Of a stretch of 64,000 nucleotides of DNA, positions 1 to 8,831 are shown in pieces. Within the stretch, counting starts at the first letter, position 1. Each line of letters opens with the position of its first letter. The translations under genes and the position numbers were made by a program. This DNA is from IDS-8 sp040902105. Its GTDB lineage: Bacteria > Pseudomonadota > Gammaproteobacteria > Steroidobacterales > Woeseiaceae. The stretch is from the NCBI GenBank assembly GCA_040902105.1, contig JBBDXW010000053.1, positions 38,316 to 102,315 of the forward strand, written 5' to 3'. The notes beneath the pieces are model-generated. The model saw only the letters and a program-made list of their open reading frames with translations, searched no databases and was not told the DNA's origin.

Positions 1-757
1 GAAACCGTGTCTGCGCCTGCTCGTAGTAAAGGTGCAAGCCTTCATGGCACGCATAAATATCCGCACGCTGGGTTTGATGCAAGGCACGGCCTGATATCGA
101 TTCGAGAAAATCGAGCGAGTTCGAAATGGAGCGCACGACCTCGTGATACTCGTCGGCCATCTTCGAATGCCCGACCCAACCGAGATCCCAGTACTCCGGA
201 TGGTGCAGATCGGCGAAACCGCCGTCGATCAGCGAGCGCACGAAATTGAGCGTCAACGCGGCGCGCTCATAGCCGCGCAGAATCAGATTGGGATCCGGTA
301 CGCGGTCTTTCGCCGTGAACGGATTGCGATTGACGAGGTCGCCGCGAAAACTCGGCAGCGAGGTTCCCTCGCGGGTCTCGGTGTCCGTGGAACGCGGCTT
401 CGCGTACTGGCCGGCCATGCGGCCTACGCGGACCACGGGCTTTTTGAGCCCGTACAACATCACCAGGCTCATTTGCAGCAAAATCTTGAGTTTGGCGACG
501 ATGCTGTCGGACGTGCAGTCGTCGAAACTTTCGGCGCAATCGCCGCCCTGCAGGACGAATGCCTCGCCGCGCTGCGCCTTCGCGAGCAGGTCCTTGAGAC
601 CGTCGACTTCCCACGACGTTACGAGAGGCGGCAAGCGGCTCAGTTCGGCCACGGCGCGCTCGAGGTCCGGCAAATCCGGATAGGATGGCTGCTGCGCAGC
701 GTCCAGACGCTGCCAGCTTGCGGGGTGCCAGTCGGATCGGGCAACGGCTCTGGTCAC
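1..757 (-). CDS. class II DAHP synthase, N-terminal part (cut by window edge)
   Basis: First enzyme of the shikimate pathway: condenses phosphoenolpyruvate with erythrose 4-phosphate to give DAHP. The frame runs off the window at position 1, so only about 252 of the family's usual 440-470 residues are present. It reads as class II (plant/Mycobacterium type), with the segment LQGGDCAESF, whose Cys is a metal ligand in this family, and the conserved VRVGRMAGQYAKPRS. The start is GTG at 757-755, preceded by a clean AAGGAG about six bases upstream; no in-frame ATG fits better. It is transcribed divergently from the saccharopine dehydrogenase gene, with a shared promoter region of about 180 bases. 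The family assignment is secure; the C-terminal half cannot be judged here. Confidence 0.93.
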   Translation of the reverse strand, partial: MTRAVARSDWHPASWQRLDAAQQPSYPDLPDLERAVAELSRLPPLVTSWEVDGLKDLLAKAQRGEAFVLQGGDCAESFDDCTSDSIVAKLKILLQMSLVMLYGLKKPVVRVGRMAGQYAKPRSTDTETREGTSLPSFRGDLVNRNPFTAKDRVPDPNLILRGYERAALTLNFVRSLIDGGFADLHHPEYWDLGWVGHSKMADEYHEVVRSISNSLDFLESISGRALHQTQRADIYACHEGLHLYYEQAQTRF

Positions 758-938
758 GGTTTCTCCTTTGGTGCGCGGACTATGCCACGTGGCGGAAAAG
801 CGGCGCAAAGGTTTCGGGCGTAATCAGGACGTTCGCGCATCGTTCGGTCATACGCTGGTACCGGTCTGGAAAGCACACCGCGACATTGGCACAATGCGCG
901 CCCGCGGGCATCCGCAGCTCTTTCCTCCAGGAGTTCCC

Positions 939-2111
939 ATGCAAGACATTCTGGTCCTCGGCGCCGGCAAGATCGGGGCGCTGATCACGGGCCTGTTGGC
1001 CGAATGCGGCGACTACCGCGTGCAGCTCGCGGACAGCGTCGAGGGCGCCGCGGCGGGCGTCGCGGAGGCGCATGGACTCGATCCGTCGAGTGCCTTCACC
1101 CTTGACGCGAGCGATGAAAAGCAACTGTCTGACCACGTCGGGAAGCACAAGCCCGTTGCCGTTATCTCGGGACTGCCGTTCTATTGCAACGTCGCCGTTG
1201 CAAAAGTAGCGCGCGCCGGGAATCTCCACTATTTCGACCTGACCGAAGACGTTGCCGTGACCAATTCCGTGCGCGCGCTGGCCGACGGTGCCAGCACGGC
1301 GTTCGTCCCGCAATGCGGGCTTGCGCCGGGCTTCATCAGCATTGCAGCGAATGAGCTGATCAAGCATTTCGACAAGCTTCGGTCTGTGAAACTGCGCGTC
1401 GGCGCCCTCCCCCAGCATCCCAACAACGTGTTGAAGTACTCGCTCACATGGTCGACGGACGGCCTCATCAACGAATACGGCAATCCCTGCCAGAGCATCG
1501 TCGAAGGCAAGGAAGTCAACGTGCAGCCGCTCGAAGGGCTGGAGGAAATCGAAATCGACGGTACGCTCTATGAAGCCTTCAATACCTCGGGCGGACTCGG
1601 ATCGCTGGGCGAAACGTACGGCAAGCGCGTCAACACGATGAACTACAAGACGATTCGTTATCCCGGCCATTGCGAACAGATGCGCCTGCTGATGAACGGC
1701 TTGAAGCTGAATCGCGACCGCGGCACGCTGAAACGCATCCTCGAGAATTCCGTACCGCAGACGCTACAGGACGTCGTCATCGTTTATGCCGCGGTAACCG
1801 GCATGCAGGACGGCGAATTCCGCGAGGAAAACTATGTCAACAAGGTTTATCCGGAAGTCGTCAGCGGCCGGTTGTGGTCTGCAATCCAGATCACGACGGC
1901 GGCCGGAGTGTGCAGCGTCATGGACATCGTTCTTTCGGCAAAGCCGCAGCGGCGCGGCTTTATCGCGCAGGAAGAATTCGGGCTGCATGAAATCCTGAGC
2001 AATCGCTTCGGCGAGTACTATGAACATGGCGGCAGCAACCAGCTGTCCGCCGAGCTGGTCGCGCGCGGCGAAACCGGCCGGCAGAGAAAGAAACCCGCGA
2101 AGGCGCAGTGA
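939..2111 (+). CDS. saccharopine dehydrogenase family protein
   Basis: Predicted saccharopine dehydrogenase (glutamate-forming type), the NAD(P)-dependent oxidoreductase that splits saccharopine to 2-aminoadipate 6-semialdehyde and glutamate during lysine breakdown. The N-terminus has a Rossmann nucleotide loop (ILVLGAGKIG). The middle follows the family (FVPQCGLAPGFIS; YTVR-like segment replaced by MNYKTIRYPGH). The start at 939 has CCAGGAG six bases upstream; the frame is open further upstream, but that part does not resemble the family. The protein is 390 residues. The next gene, 20 bases downstream, encodes the aldehyde dehydrogenase that would use its product, which supports the lysine-degradation role. 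No lysine-ketoglutarate reductase gene is visible in the window. Confidence 0.88.
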   Translation: MQDILVLGAGKIGALITGLLAECGDYRVQLADSVEGAAAGVAEAHGLDPSSAFTLDASDEKQLSDHVGKHKPVAVISGLPFYCNVAVAKVARAGNLHYFDLTEDVAVTNSVRALADGASTAFVPQCGLAPGFISIAANELIKHFDKLRSVKLRVGALPQHPNNVLKYSLTWSTDGLINEYGNPCQSIVEGKEVNVQPLEGLEEIEIDGTLYEAFNTSGGLGSLGETYGKRVNTMNYKTIRYPGHCEQMRLLMNGLKLNRDRGTLKRILENSVPQTLQDVVIVYAAVTGMQDGEFREENYVNKVYPEVVSGRLWSAIQITTAAGVCSVMDIVLSAKPQRRGFIAQEEFGLHEILSNRFGEYYEHGGSNQLSAELVARGETGRQRKKPAKAQ

Positions 2112-2131
2112 GCGAACGAGGAGCGAAGGCA

Positions 2132-3649
2132 ATGAAGGACATACTCGGCAAACTGGGGTTAGGCGATACGAATCCAGGCACCTGGTCAGGTTCGCGCCCA
2201 GCAGAATCCCCATCGGCCCGGCTGATCGAGTCCATCAATCCGGCCTCAGGCGACGTGATCGCGAGTGTTCGCTCGACGACCGAGGCTGAATACGACGCCT
2301 TGATCGACGATGCACGCGCGGCCTTCCTCGAATGGCGCAAGGTGCCCGCGCCGGTGCGCGGCGAGGCGATCCGCCTGCTGGGCAACGCGCTCCGCGACCA
2401 CAAGGATGCGCTGGGCAGCCTCGTCAGCCTGGAGAACGGCAAGATCAAGGCCGAGGGCGACGGCGAGGTCCAGGAGATGATCGATATCGCGGATTTCGCG
2501 GTCGGCCAGTCGCGCATGCTGTACGGCAGGACCATGCATTCGGAGCGGCCCATGCATCGCATGTACGAGCAGTGGCATCCGCTCGGCATCGTCGGCACGA
2601 TTTCGGCGTTCAACTTCCCCGTCGCTGTCTGGGCGTGGAACGCATGCATTGCGGCAATCTGCGGCAACGTCAACGTGTGGAAGCCGTCGCCGAAAACGCC
2701 GTTGTGCGGAGTCGCGGTGCAAAAGATCTGTAACGAGGCGTTCGCGGACGCGGGATTGCCCGAGATATTTCACCTTTTCAACGACGGTGACAACCGGCTG
2801 GCACAGCGCTTCGTCGACGACCGGCGCGTCGATCTGCTTTCCTTTACCGGTTCAACGGCGGTCGGACGCAAGGTCGGCGAGCACGTGGCGGCACGCATGG
2901 GCAAGAGCCTGCTCGAACTCGGCGGCAACAACGCCATCATCGTCGACGAGCACGCCAATCTCGACCTCGCGGTGCCCGCCATCGTGTTCGGCGCGGTGGG
3001 TACGGCCGGGCAGCGCTGCACCTCGACGCGACGCGTCATCGTGCACGAATCCCGCATGGAGGAACTGAAGGAACGGCTCGTGAAGGCCTACGGCCAGGTA
3101 CGAATCGGTGACCCGCTGGACCGGAAAACGCTGATGGGCCCGCTGATCGACGAGGCGGCCATAGACAGGGTGACGAAAGCGGTCGAGACCGTGCGCAAGG
3201 CAGGCGGTGAAATTCTGTGCGGGGGCAAAGTGCTGGATCGGCCGGGTAATTTTATCGAGCCCGTTATTGCGGTGGCGCAAAACGACTGGGATGTCGTGCA
3301 GACCGAAACCTTCGGCCCGATCCTGTACCTCATCGCCGCCCGCAATCTCGACGAAGCGATCGAGATGCACAACGGTGTCGCCCAGGGCCTGTCGTCCGCG
3401 ATCTTCACCGACAGGCTGCAGCACGCCGAACATTACCTTTCGCAGCTCGGTTCCGACTGCGGCATCGCCAACGTCAATATCGGCACCTCCGGCGCGGAAA
3501 TCGGCGGCGCCTTCGGCGGCGAAAAGGAAACCGGCGGCGGCCGCGAGTCCGGCTCCGACGCCTGGAAAGCCTACATGCGCCGCCAGACCAACACCATCAA
3601 CTGGAGCGCCGAACTCCCCCTCGCCCAGGGCATAAACTTCACGCTGTAA
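2132..3649 (+). CDS. aminoadipate-semialdehyde dehydrogenase (ALDH7A1/antiquitin-like)
   Basis: NAD-dependent aldehyde dehydrogenase of about 505 residues, predicted to oxidise 2-aminoadipate 6-semialdehyde to 2-aminoadipate. Visible family motifs are the substrate-site glutamate in LLELGGNNA, the catalytic cysteine in GTAGQRCTSTRR, the cofactor motif SFTGSTAVGR, and the late FGGEKETGGGRESGS typical of the antiquitin group. I chose ATG at 2132 because GAGGAG sits eight bases upstream; a GTG overlapping the previous stop (2108) would add eight residues. It forms an operon with the saccharopine dehydrogenase gene. Assignment to the ALDH7 branch is by motif and context; related substrates cannot be excluded. 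Confidence 0.92.
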   Translation: MKDILGKLGLGDTNPGTWSGSRPAESPSARLIESINPASGDVIASVRSTTEAEYDALIDDARAAFLEWRKVPAPVRGEAIRLLGNALRDHKDALGSLVSLENGKIKAEGDGEVQEMIDIADFAVGQSRMLYGRTMHSERPMHRMYEQWHPLGIVGTISAFNFPVAVWAWNACIAAICGNVNVWKPSPKTPLCGVAVQKICNEAFADAGLPEIFHLFNDGDNRLAQRFVDDRRVDLLSFTGSTAVGRKVGEHVAARMGKSLLELGGNNAIIVDEHANLDLAVPAIVFGAVGTAGQRCTSTRRVIVHESRMEELKERLVKAYGQVRIGDPLDRKTLMGPLIDEAAIDRVTKAVETVRKAGGEILCGGKVLDRPGNFIEPVIAVAQNDWDVVQTETFGPILYLIAARNLDEAIEMHNGVAQGLSSAIFTDRLQHAEHYLSQLGSDCGIANVNIGTSGAEIGGAFGGEKETGGGRESGSDAWKAYMRRQTNTINWSAELPLAQGINFTL

Positions 3650-3742
3650 CAACCGCCCCAGGCAACTCCCACCGCTCCGGCATGCCTGCGCCCCAATGCG
3701 AGATCGACCGGAGCTGCGACCACCTGAAAGCCTTGCATCTAG

Positions 3743-3820
3743 CAGGGGCGCGCCCGGGGGTGTTCGACCGAGCGAGTTTCCCGTGTCTGAGCGAATCGAA
3801 TACCCCCGGGCGCGCCCCTG
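3743..3820. repeat. palindromic intergenic repeat, family A copy 1
   Basis: Arms 3743-3761 and 3802-3820 are a perfect 19-base inverted repeat, extendable to about 25 bases with one mismatch. The loop holds the sequence agtttcccgtgtctgagc, which also occurs inside the copies at 62980-63140 and 63921-64000. The arms centre on ccgggggtgttc. It lies between the 3' ends of two convergent genes, where a hairpin could also end transcription in both directions. Confidence 0.85.
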
Positions 3821-3883
3821 CGGTCGCCTGGGCGTGGTCCGACCTATGGGCGCGGTCCGACCAATAAGTCTGCAAGAAGTCCT

Positions 3884-4375
3884 TCAGCTTCCCGAGATAC
3901 GCTCGAACCGATTCACATCCCGGTTCTTCCTGGCGTCGCCCTCGGCAAACACCTGCCCGTTCATGGCAATGTAAACGCCGGGCTTGACGACCTGCACCGC
4001 CGCGACGGCCATGCCGACGTTGAACACGGCATCGGTGCTCTTGAATCGCGCCGGGCTCAACGCTCCCGTAAGCACGATCGATTTGCCTGAAATGGATCTC
4101 AGTGCGGCAGCCGTTTCCGCCATGGTATCGGTGCCATGGGTAATAACGAACAATGAGGCGTCGTCCTGTTCGATGTAGCGCCTGAGTGCAGCGCGATCGT
4201 CGTCGGTCAGCTCCAGACTGTCCTTGTGAAAGAGTGCGACGATGTCGTATTCGAAGTCGACCAGTCCATCGGACAGTATGTGTTTCAATTGCGAGTCGCC
4301 GACCTCGAACTGGCTCATGGCGTCGAAGTAGATCTTGTCGATCGTACCGCCGGTCGTGATAAATCGAATGAACAT
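3884..4375 (-). CDS. single-domain asparaginase-like protein
   Basis: Homologue of the N-terminal half of L-asparaginases, which hydrolyse asparagine to aspartate and ammonia through a catalytic threonine. Both threonine motifs are present: FITTGGTIDK near the N-terminus and ITHGTDTM near residue 85, followed by VLTGALSPARFKS, which carries the expected lysine region. At about 163 residues it lacks the second domain of the usual roughly 330-residue enzymes, and it ends at a normal stop rather than a visible frameshift. The start is taken at ATG 4375, just before the core; an upstream in-frame ATG at 4429 has no better ribosome site. Similar one-domain proteins exist in proteobacteria; their activity is not clear to me. 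Confidence 0.82.
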   Translation of the reverse strand: MFIRFITTGGTIDKIYFDAMSQFEVGDSQLKHILSDGLVDFEYDIVALFHKDSLELTDDDRAALRRYIEQDDASLFVITHGTDTMAETAAALRSISGKSIVLTGALSPARFKSTDAVFNVGMAVAAVQVVKPGVYIAMNGQVFAEGDARKNRDVNRFERISGS

Positions 4376-4499
4376 TGTCTGTGGCCGGGAGATGGGGCTC
4401 GCAGTTTGCCATTTCCGGCCGACCACCAAAAGTACGGGCGGGACCTGCGCGCGGCCCGGCGCTCATCCAATGCAGCGCGCGCCCTGCTATCATGGGCAC

Positions 4500-5981
4500 G
4501 TGAACGCAAAAACCCGGAAAGTCAGCCCGCCGCACAGGACAGGCATTCTGCGGGCCCTGGCTGTGCTGGCCGCGGCATTTGCGGCATTTTCGGGGATCTC
4601 TCCGGCTCGCGCGGACGGCACTGCGATTGTGCTCGACCTGGAGGGCGCGCTGGGCGTTGCGACCGCCGAGTACATCATCGGCGGCATCGAAGATGCACAG
4701 GAACGCCGTGCGAACATCGTCATCATCCGCATGGATACGCCGGGCGGCCTGGTCGAACCGATGCGCGACATTGTGAGCGCGATCCTGGCCTCGAGCGTGC
4801 CGGTCGCGACTTACGTATCGCCGGGCGGCGCGCGCGCCGACAGCGCCGGCACTTACATTCTTTTCGCCAGCCATGTCGCTGCAATGGCGCCGACCACGCA
4901 CGTCGGGGCAGCAACGCCGGTTTCGCTTGGCGGAGGCGATCCGCCGGATTCGTCACCGCCGTTCGAGGAGCAACCTGCCAGGGACGAGGACAGCGATGAC
5001 GCTGGAGACGGCGGAGCTGCCGACGAACCCGAAGCCGAACCCGATAAAGAGCAGCCACTGCCGGGCAGCGCCATGGAACGAAAGGTGCTGAACGACGCGA
5101 TTGCGTACATACGCGGCCTCGCGGAGGCGCACGGCCGCAATGCGGACTGGGCGGAAAAAGCAGTGCGCGAAGCGGCCACGCTGACCGCCGAAGCGGCGCT
5201 CGAAGAGAATGTGATCGACCTGATCGCGAACGACCGCTCGGAGTTGCTCGCAGCGATCCACGGCCGCGAAGTTACCATCAATAACCAGGCGGTGGCGCTC
5301 GACACCGAAGGCCTGGAAATAGAGATCATCGAGCCCAGCTGGCGCATCAAGATACTGACGACGATTTCCAATCCGGAGATCGCGTTGCTGCTGGTGCTGA
5401 TCGGTATCTATGGACTCATGTTCGAAGGCTACAACCCCGGCGCCATAGTGCCCGGTGTCGTCGGTGTCATTGCGCTGCTGCTGGCCGCCTATGCGCTGCA
5501 GGTGATTCCGGTCAACTACGCGGGCCTCGCGCTGATTCTCGTTGGCATCGGTATGATCGTGGCCGAGGCGTTCGTGCCGAGTTTCGGCGCGCTCGGTCTC
5601 GGCGGCATCGCCGCATTCATTTTCGGTGCAATTATGATGTTCGACAGCGGTATACCCGGTTACGACATATCGATTGCCTTCGTGGTGGTCTTCGCTGCGG
5701 TTACAGCAGCGTTCCTTTTCCTGATGGTGACCTACCTGCTCAAGCTGAGGCGGCGGGGGCCGGTCACCGGAAGAGGTTCGATTATCGGCGGGAAGGGTAT
5801 CGCGATGGAGGATTTCAACGGCAAGGGCAAAGTGTGGCTCGAGGGAGAGTCCTGGCAGGCCGTCAGCGGCACTCCAATCGCCAAGGATCAGGAGGTTGTC
5901 GTTCGCGCGATGGAAGGACTGACGCTGCACGTTGAACCGCTTGCCGAACAAAGCCGCAAAGAAGCAGAAATACGAACCTAG
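4500..5981 (+). CDS. NfeD family membrane serine protease
   Basis: Membrane-anchored ClpP-like serine protease of the NfeD (nodulation formation efficiency D) family, expected to act with the stomatin-like protein encoded next. It begins with a signal peptide ending near ARADG. The protease domain follows with RMDTPGGLVEPM and GGARADSAGTYIL, whose Ser is the expected nucleophile. Next come an acidic low-complexity stretch (around 5000-5065), a likely catalytic-lysine region (MERKVLNDA), four to five transmembrane helices, and a C-terminal NfeD OB-fold. The length is about 493 residues from GTG 4500; ATG 4470 is an alternative start. The slipin gene begins 20 bases after the stop. Confidence 0.88.
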   Translation: MNAKTRKVSPPHRTGILRALAVLAAAFAAFSGISPARADGTAIVLDLEGALGVATAEYIIGGIEDAQERRANIVIIRMDTPGGLVEPMRDIVSAILASSVPVATYVSPGGARADSAGTYILFASHVAAMAPTTHVGAATPVSLGGGDPPDSSPPFEEQPARDEDSDDAGDGGAADEPEAEPDKEQPLPGSAMERKVLNDAIAYIRGLAEAHGRNADWAEKAVREAATLTAEAALEENVIDLIANDRSELLAAIHGREVTINNQAVALDTEGLEIEIIEPSWRIKILTTISNPEIALLLVLIGIYGLMFEGYNPGAIVPGVVGVIALLLAAYALQVIPVNYAGLALILVGIGMIVAEAFVPSFGALGLGGIAAFIFGAIMMFDSGIPGYDISIAFVVVFAAVTAAFLFLMVTYLLKLRRRGPVTGRGSIIGGKGIAMEDFNGKGKVWLEGESWQAVSGTPIAKDQEVVVRAMEGLTLHVEPLAEQSRKEAEIRT

Positions 5982-6001
5982 GATCACACCGAGGAATTGC
6001 C

Positions 6002-6769
6002 ATGGCATTACCAACGATCGGACTGATCGCCGCAATCGTCATCATCCTTCTTTACAACACCATCAAGGTGTTGAAAGAGTACGAACGCGGCGTCGTGTTT
6101 TTCCTCGGCCGTTTCCAACGGGTCAAGGGACCGGGGCTGATTCTGCTGTTGCCCGTGATCCAGACAATGACCAAAGTGGACTTGCGCGTCATCGTTCTCG
6201 ACGTACCGACCCAGGACGTCATCTCGAGAGACAACGTTTCGGTCAAGGTGAACGCCGTCATTTACTTCCGCATCGTTGATCCTGAAAAAGCCGTGATTCG
6301 TGTGGCGAACGTGTTCGAAGCCACGAGCCAGCTTTCGCAGACGACTCTCAGATCCGTACTCGGTCAGCACCAACTGGACGACATGCTCGCCGAGCGCGAC
6401 AAACTCAATGCCGACATCCAGGCCATCCTCGATCAGCGAACCGATAACTGGGGCATCAAGGTCGCGAACGTCGAAATCAAGCACGTCGATCTTGACCCGA
6501 GCATGATCCGCGCGATTGCACAGCAGGCGGAAGCGGAGCGCTCACGGCGCGCGAAAGTGATCAACGCGGAAGGCGAAAAACAGGCCGCCGCTCAGCTCGC
6601 CGAGGCCGCCCGCATACTCGGTGGAGAGAAGCAGGCGTTGCAGCTTCGTTACCTGCAGACGCTCAAGGAAGTGGCGAATGAAAGATCCAACACCATCATT
6701 TTCCCGCTGCCGCTCGACCTGATCGAACCCCTGCTGGAGTTGCGCAAAGGCACCAGGAAGCCAGACTGA
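6002..6769 (+). CDS. slipin / stomatin-like SPFH membrane protein
   Basis: SPFH-domain protein of the slipin group, 255 residues. It has one N-terminal hydrophobic segment (LIAAIVIILLYNTI), then the prohibitin-homology domain with the family block YERGVVFFLGRF and GPGLILLLPVI, and a C-terminal helical region with QQAEAERSRRAKVINAEGE. In characterised pairs the NfeD partner cleaves the C-terminal hydrophobic part of the slipin, and both sit in membrane microdomains. The ATG at 6002 has GAGGAA ten bases upstream. It follows the NfeD gene directly, so the two almost surely form one transcript. Confidence 0.93.
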   Translation: MALPTIGLIAAIVIILLYNTIKVLKEYERGVVFFLGRFQRVKGPGLILLLPVIQTMTKVDLRVIVLDVPTQDVISRDNVSVKVNAVIYFRIVDPEKAVIRVANVFEATSQLSQTTLRSVLGQHQLDDMLAERDKLNADIQAILDQRTDNWGIKVANVEIKHVDLDPSMIRAIAQQAEAERSRRAKVINAEGEKQAAAQLAEAARILGGEKQALQLRYLQTLKEVANERSNTIIFPLPLDLIEPLLELRKGTRKPD

Positions 6770-6770
6770 T

Positions 6771-6794
6771 CGTATCGGTGCCCGTATCGGTGCC
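6771..6794. repeat. 12-base tandem duplication
   Basis: The 12-mer cgtatcggtgcc occurs twice in tandem between the convergent slipin and kinase genes. A near-identical motif, cgtagcggtgcc, is doubled at 21875-21901. It is too short to assign a role. Confidence 0.6.
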
Positions 6795-6800
6795 GGCGTA

Positions 6801-8138
6801 TCAAAGTGTTACGGTAATTTTGGCGCCGCCGAGTGTGGAGGCGGCGATTCGCACGTCGCCGCCGTAGGAGACGGCAATGTCCCGAACCACGGCGAGGCCG
6901 ATACCGTGGCCCGGCGCCGACTCGTCCAGGCGCATGCCGCGCTCGAGAAGGATGTCGGCCAGTTCGGCCGGAATTCCCGGGCCGTCATCGGCAACAACCA
7001 GTTCCAGCCCGGCCCCGGCCGTCGGCCGGATCTGCAACTCGACCCGCGCACGACACCACTTGCAGGCGTTGTCCAGCAGGTTGCCCGCGAGTTCGAGAAA
7101 GTCGCCGCGGTCGCCGCGAAACACCACGCCGTCGGCAACATCCAGCGCGATGTCCGGATTCTTGTCCTTGTAGACCTTCAATAACCCATCGACGAGACGC
7201 TGCAGTTCCTTCTCGACCGCAACCGCCGCCATGCCGAAACCTTCCGCCGCATAGCTCGCCGGTTTGCGCAGCTGGTAACGGACAATATCGTGCATGCGTT
7301 CGACCTGGCCCGAGACTCGCCGGCCGAGTTCCGATTCCGGATGCTCCGCGATGACCGAACGCATCGCCGCCAGGGGCGTTTTGAGGCTGTGCGCGAGGTT
7401 GTCCAGTGTGTGCATATATCGTTCCGAGCGCGCGCGCTCGCTGCCGATAAGCAGGTTCACGTTGCGCGCTACGCCGTTCAGTTCCGACGGCAGGTTTTCC
7501 GACAACGATTGCCGACGCCCCTCCTCGATCTCCGCGATCTGACTTTCAATCTGCCGCAAGGGGCGAAGGATTACCCGCATGACGAGCGAAATGGAGAACA
7601 GCATGACGATCGCCACCGCGGCAAACCAGCCGAGCAGTTGGCGGCGAAACGCCGCGATCTGTGCATAGTACTCATCCAGGCTTTCGGCAACGCTGAACGT
7701 ATACGGATCGAGGTCGCCGCTCGGCAGTTCCCAGGCGACCGCAAGGCTCAGCGCCATGAGTTCGGTACCGTCGTCGAGCACGATTCCGGCATAGTGGCTT
7801 TCGCCCTGAACCGGCGGCGCGGCGTACGGAAGGTCGACACCTAGAGTGGAACGTGATCGCCACACCGTCTCGCCGCGCACGTTGCGCAACTCACCGTAGA
7901 GGCCGGAGCGCGGGTTGCCGAAGCGCGGCTCGGGGAGATCGGGCGGCAATTCCAGCTCCCCCTCGTCGTTTGGTTCCGCGGCCGCGAGCAAAGACATAAG
8001 ATGCCCGTCGAGAATGTGCCTCTGGGCCTGTTCGCCGGTTTCGCGAAATGCGAGGTCCAGTACGACGATCGTGGCGCCGAAGAAAATGAGCAGCAGCAGA
8101 CTGACCGCAAGCAACAGGCGGACGCTGAGCGACGACAT
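6801..8138 (-). CDS. PhoQ-like sensor histidine kinase
   Basis: Two-component sensor kinase of 445 residues with PhoQ-like architecture. Transmembrane helix 1 is near residues 8-30, followed by an extracytoplasmic domain to about 165, helix 2 near 167-190, HAMP, a phospho-acceptor helix with LAHSLKTPLAAM (His about 250), and a C-terminal HATPase with N (LLDNACKW) and G (DDGPGIP) boxes. The sensor domain includes a short acidic run (EPNDEGELELPPDLPEP), which in true PhoQ binds divalent cations; that parallel is only suggestive. The ATG overlaps the regulator stop by one base, so translation is coupled. Confidence 0.9.
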   Translation of the reverse strand: MSSLSVRLLLAVSLLLLIFFGATIVVLDLAFRETGEQAQRHILDGHLMSLLAAAEPNDEGELELPPDLPEPRFGNPRSGLYGELRNVRGETVWRSRSTLGVDLPYAAPPVQGESHYAGIVLDDGTELMALSLAVAWELPSGDLDPYTFSVAESLDEYYAQIAAFRRQLLGWFAAVAIVMLFSISLVMRVILRPLRQIESQIAEIEEGRRQSLSENLPSELNGVARNVNLLIGSERARSERYMHTLDNLAHSLKTPLAAMRSVIAEHPESELGRRVSGQVERMHDIVRYQLRKPASYAAEGFGMAAVAVEKELQRLVDGLLKVYKDKNPDIALDVADGVVFRGDRGDFLELAGNLLDNACKWCRARVELQIRPTAGAGLELVVADDGPGIPAELADILLERGMRLDESAPGHGIGLAVVRDIAVSYGGDVRIAASTLGGAKITVTL

Positions 8139-8824
8139 CAGGCGGTCTGATTTCGCTCTAGTGCAAAGCGATATCCGCGCCCCCGCAGCGTCTCGATCGG
8201 TTTTATGCGGTTTTCCGGATCCATCTTTTTGCGCAGCCTGCCGATAAAGACTTCGATGACGTTGCTGTCGCGTTCGAAATCCTGGTCGTACAGCCGATCG
8301 GTAAGCTCGGCCTTGGATATCACTTCGCCCGCCCGCATCATCAGGTGTTCGATAATGCGGTACTCGAACCCCGTCAGTTCGACGACTTTGCCGTCGACCG
8401 TGAGCTCCTGTCGTGCAGTATCGAGTGATACGGGTCCGGCTGACAGCGTCGATGACGCCCAGCCGCCGCTCCTTCGCAACAACGCGTTGACGCGTGCCAG
8501 TACTTCTTCGAAATGAAACGGCTTGACGACGTAGTCGTCGGCGCCGGCCGCAAGCCCGTCGACCTTGTCCTGCCAGCGGTCGCGTGCCGTGAGCACGAGG
8601 ATCGGCCAGGTTTTGCCTTTTTCCCGAACCTGGCGAATGAGTTCGAGGCCGGAAATTTCCGGCAGCCCGAGGTCGACAATCGCGAGGTCCACGGGATATT
8701 CGAGCGCAAAGTAGAGCCCTTCCCGGCCGTCGCCGGCGCGCTCGATGCCGAAGCCCTGTTCGGCAAGCTGCCTGCAAAGCGACTCGCGCAGGGTTTGGTC
8801 GTCTTCAATTACCAGCAAACGCAT
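8138..8824 (-). CDS. OmpR/PhoP-family response regulator
   Basis: Transcription regulator of 228 residues partnered with the downstream kinase. The receiver domain carries the acidic pair (IEDDQ), phospho-acceptor Asp at about 51 (VDLGLPEISG), Thr/Ser near 79 (LVLTARD) and Lys near 101 (YVVKPF). The C-terminal winged helix ends with ENRIKPIETLRGRGYRF. The length and sequence fit the PhoP branch. The gene is first in a regulator-kinase pair and starts 7 bases after the PepSY protein gene, so the two envelope genes upstream are likely co-transcribed or co-regulated with it. Confidence 0.93.
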   Translation of the reverse strand: MRLLVIEDDQTLRESLCRQLAEQGFGIERAGDGREGLYFALEYPVDLAIVDLGLPEISGLELIRQVREKGKTWPILVLTARDRWQDKVDGLAAGADDYVVKPFHFEEVLARVNALLRRSGGWASSTLSAGPVSLDTARQELTVDGKVVELTGFEYRIIEHLMMRAGEVISKAELTDRLYDQDFERDSNVIEVFIGRLRKKMDPENRIKPIETLRGRGYRFALERNQTA

Positions 8825-8831
8825 GCATCGC

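Noticed and set aside
3639..4901. A 420-codon open frame on the minus strand across the asparaginase-like and NfeD genes
   Set aside because: It overlaps two well-supported genes, is arginine-rich and of low complexity, and has no family motif; it is an artefact of high GC.
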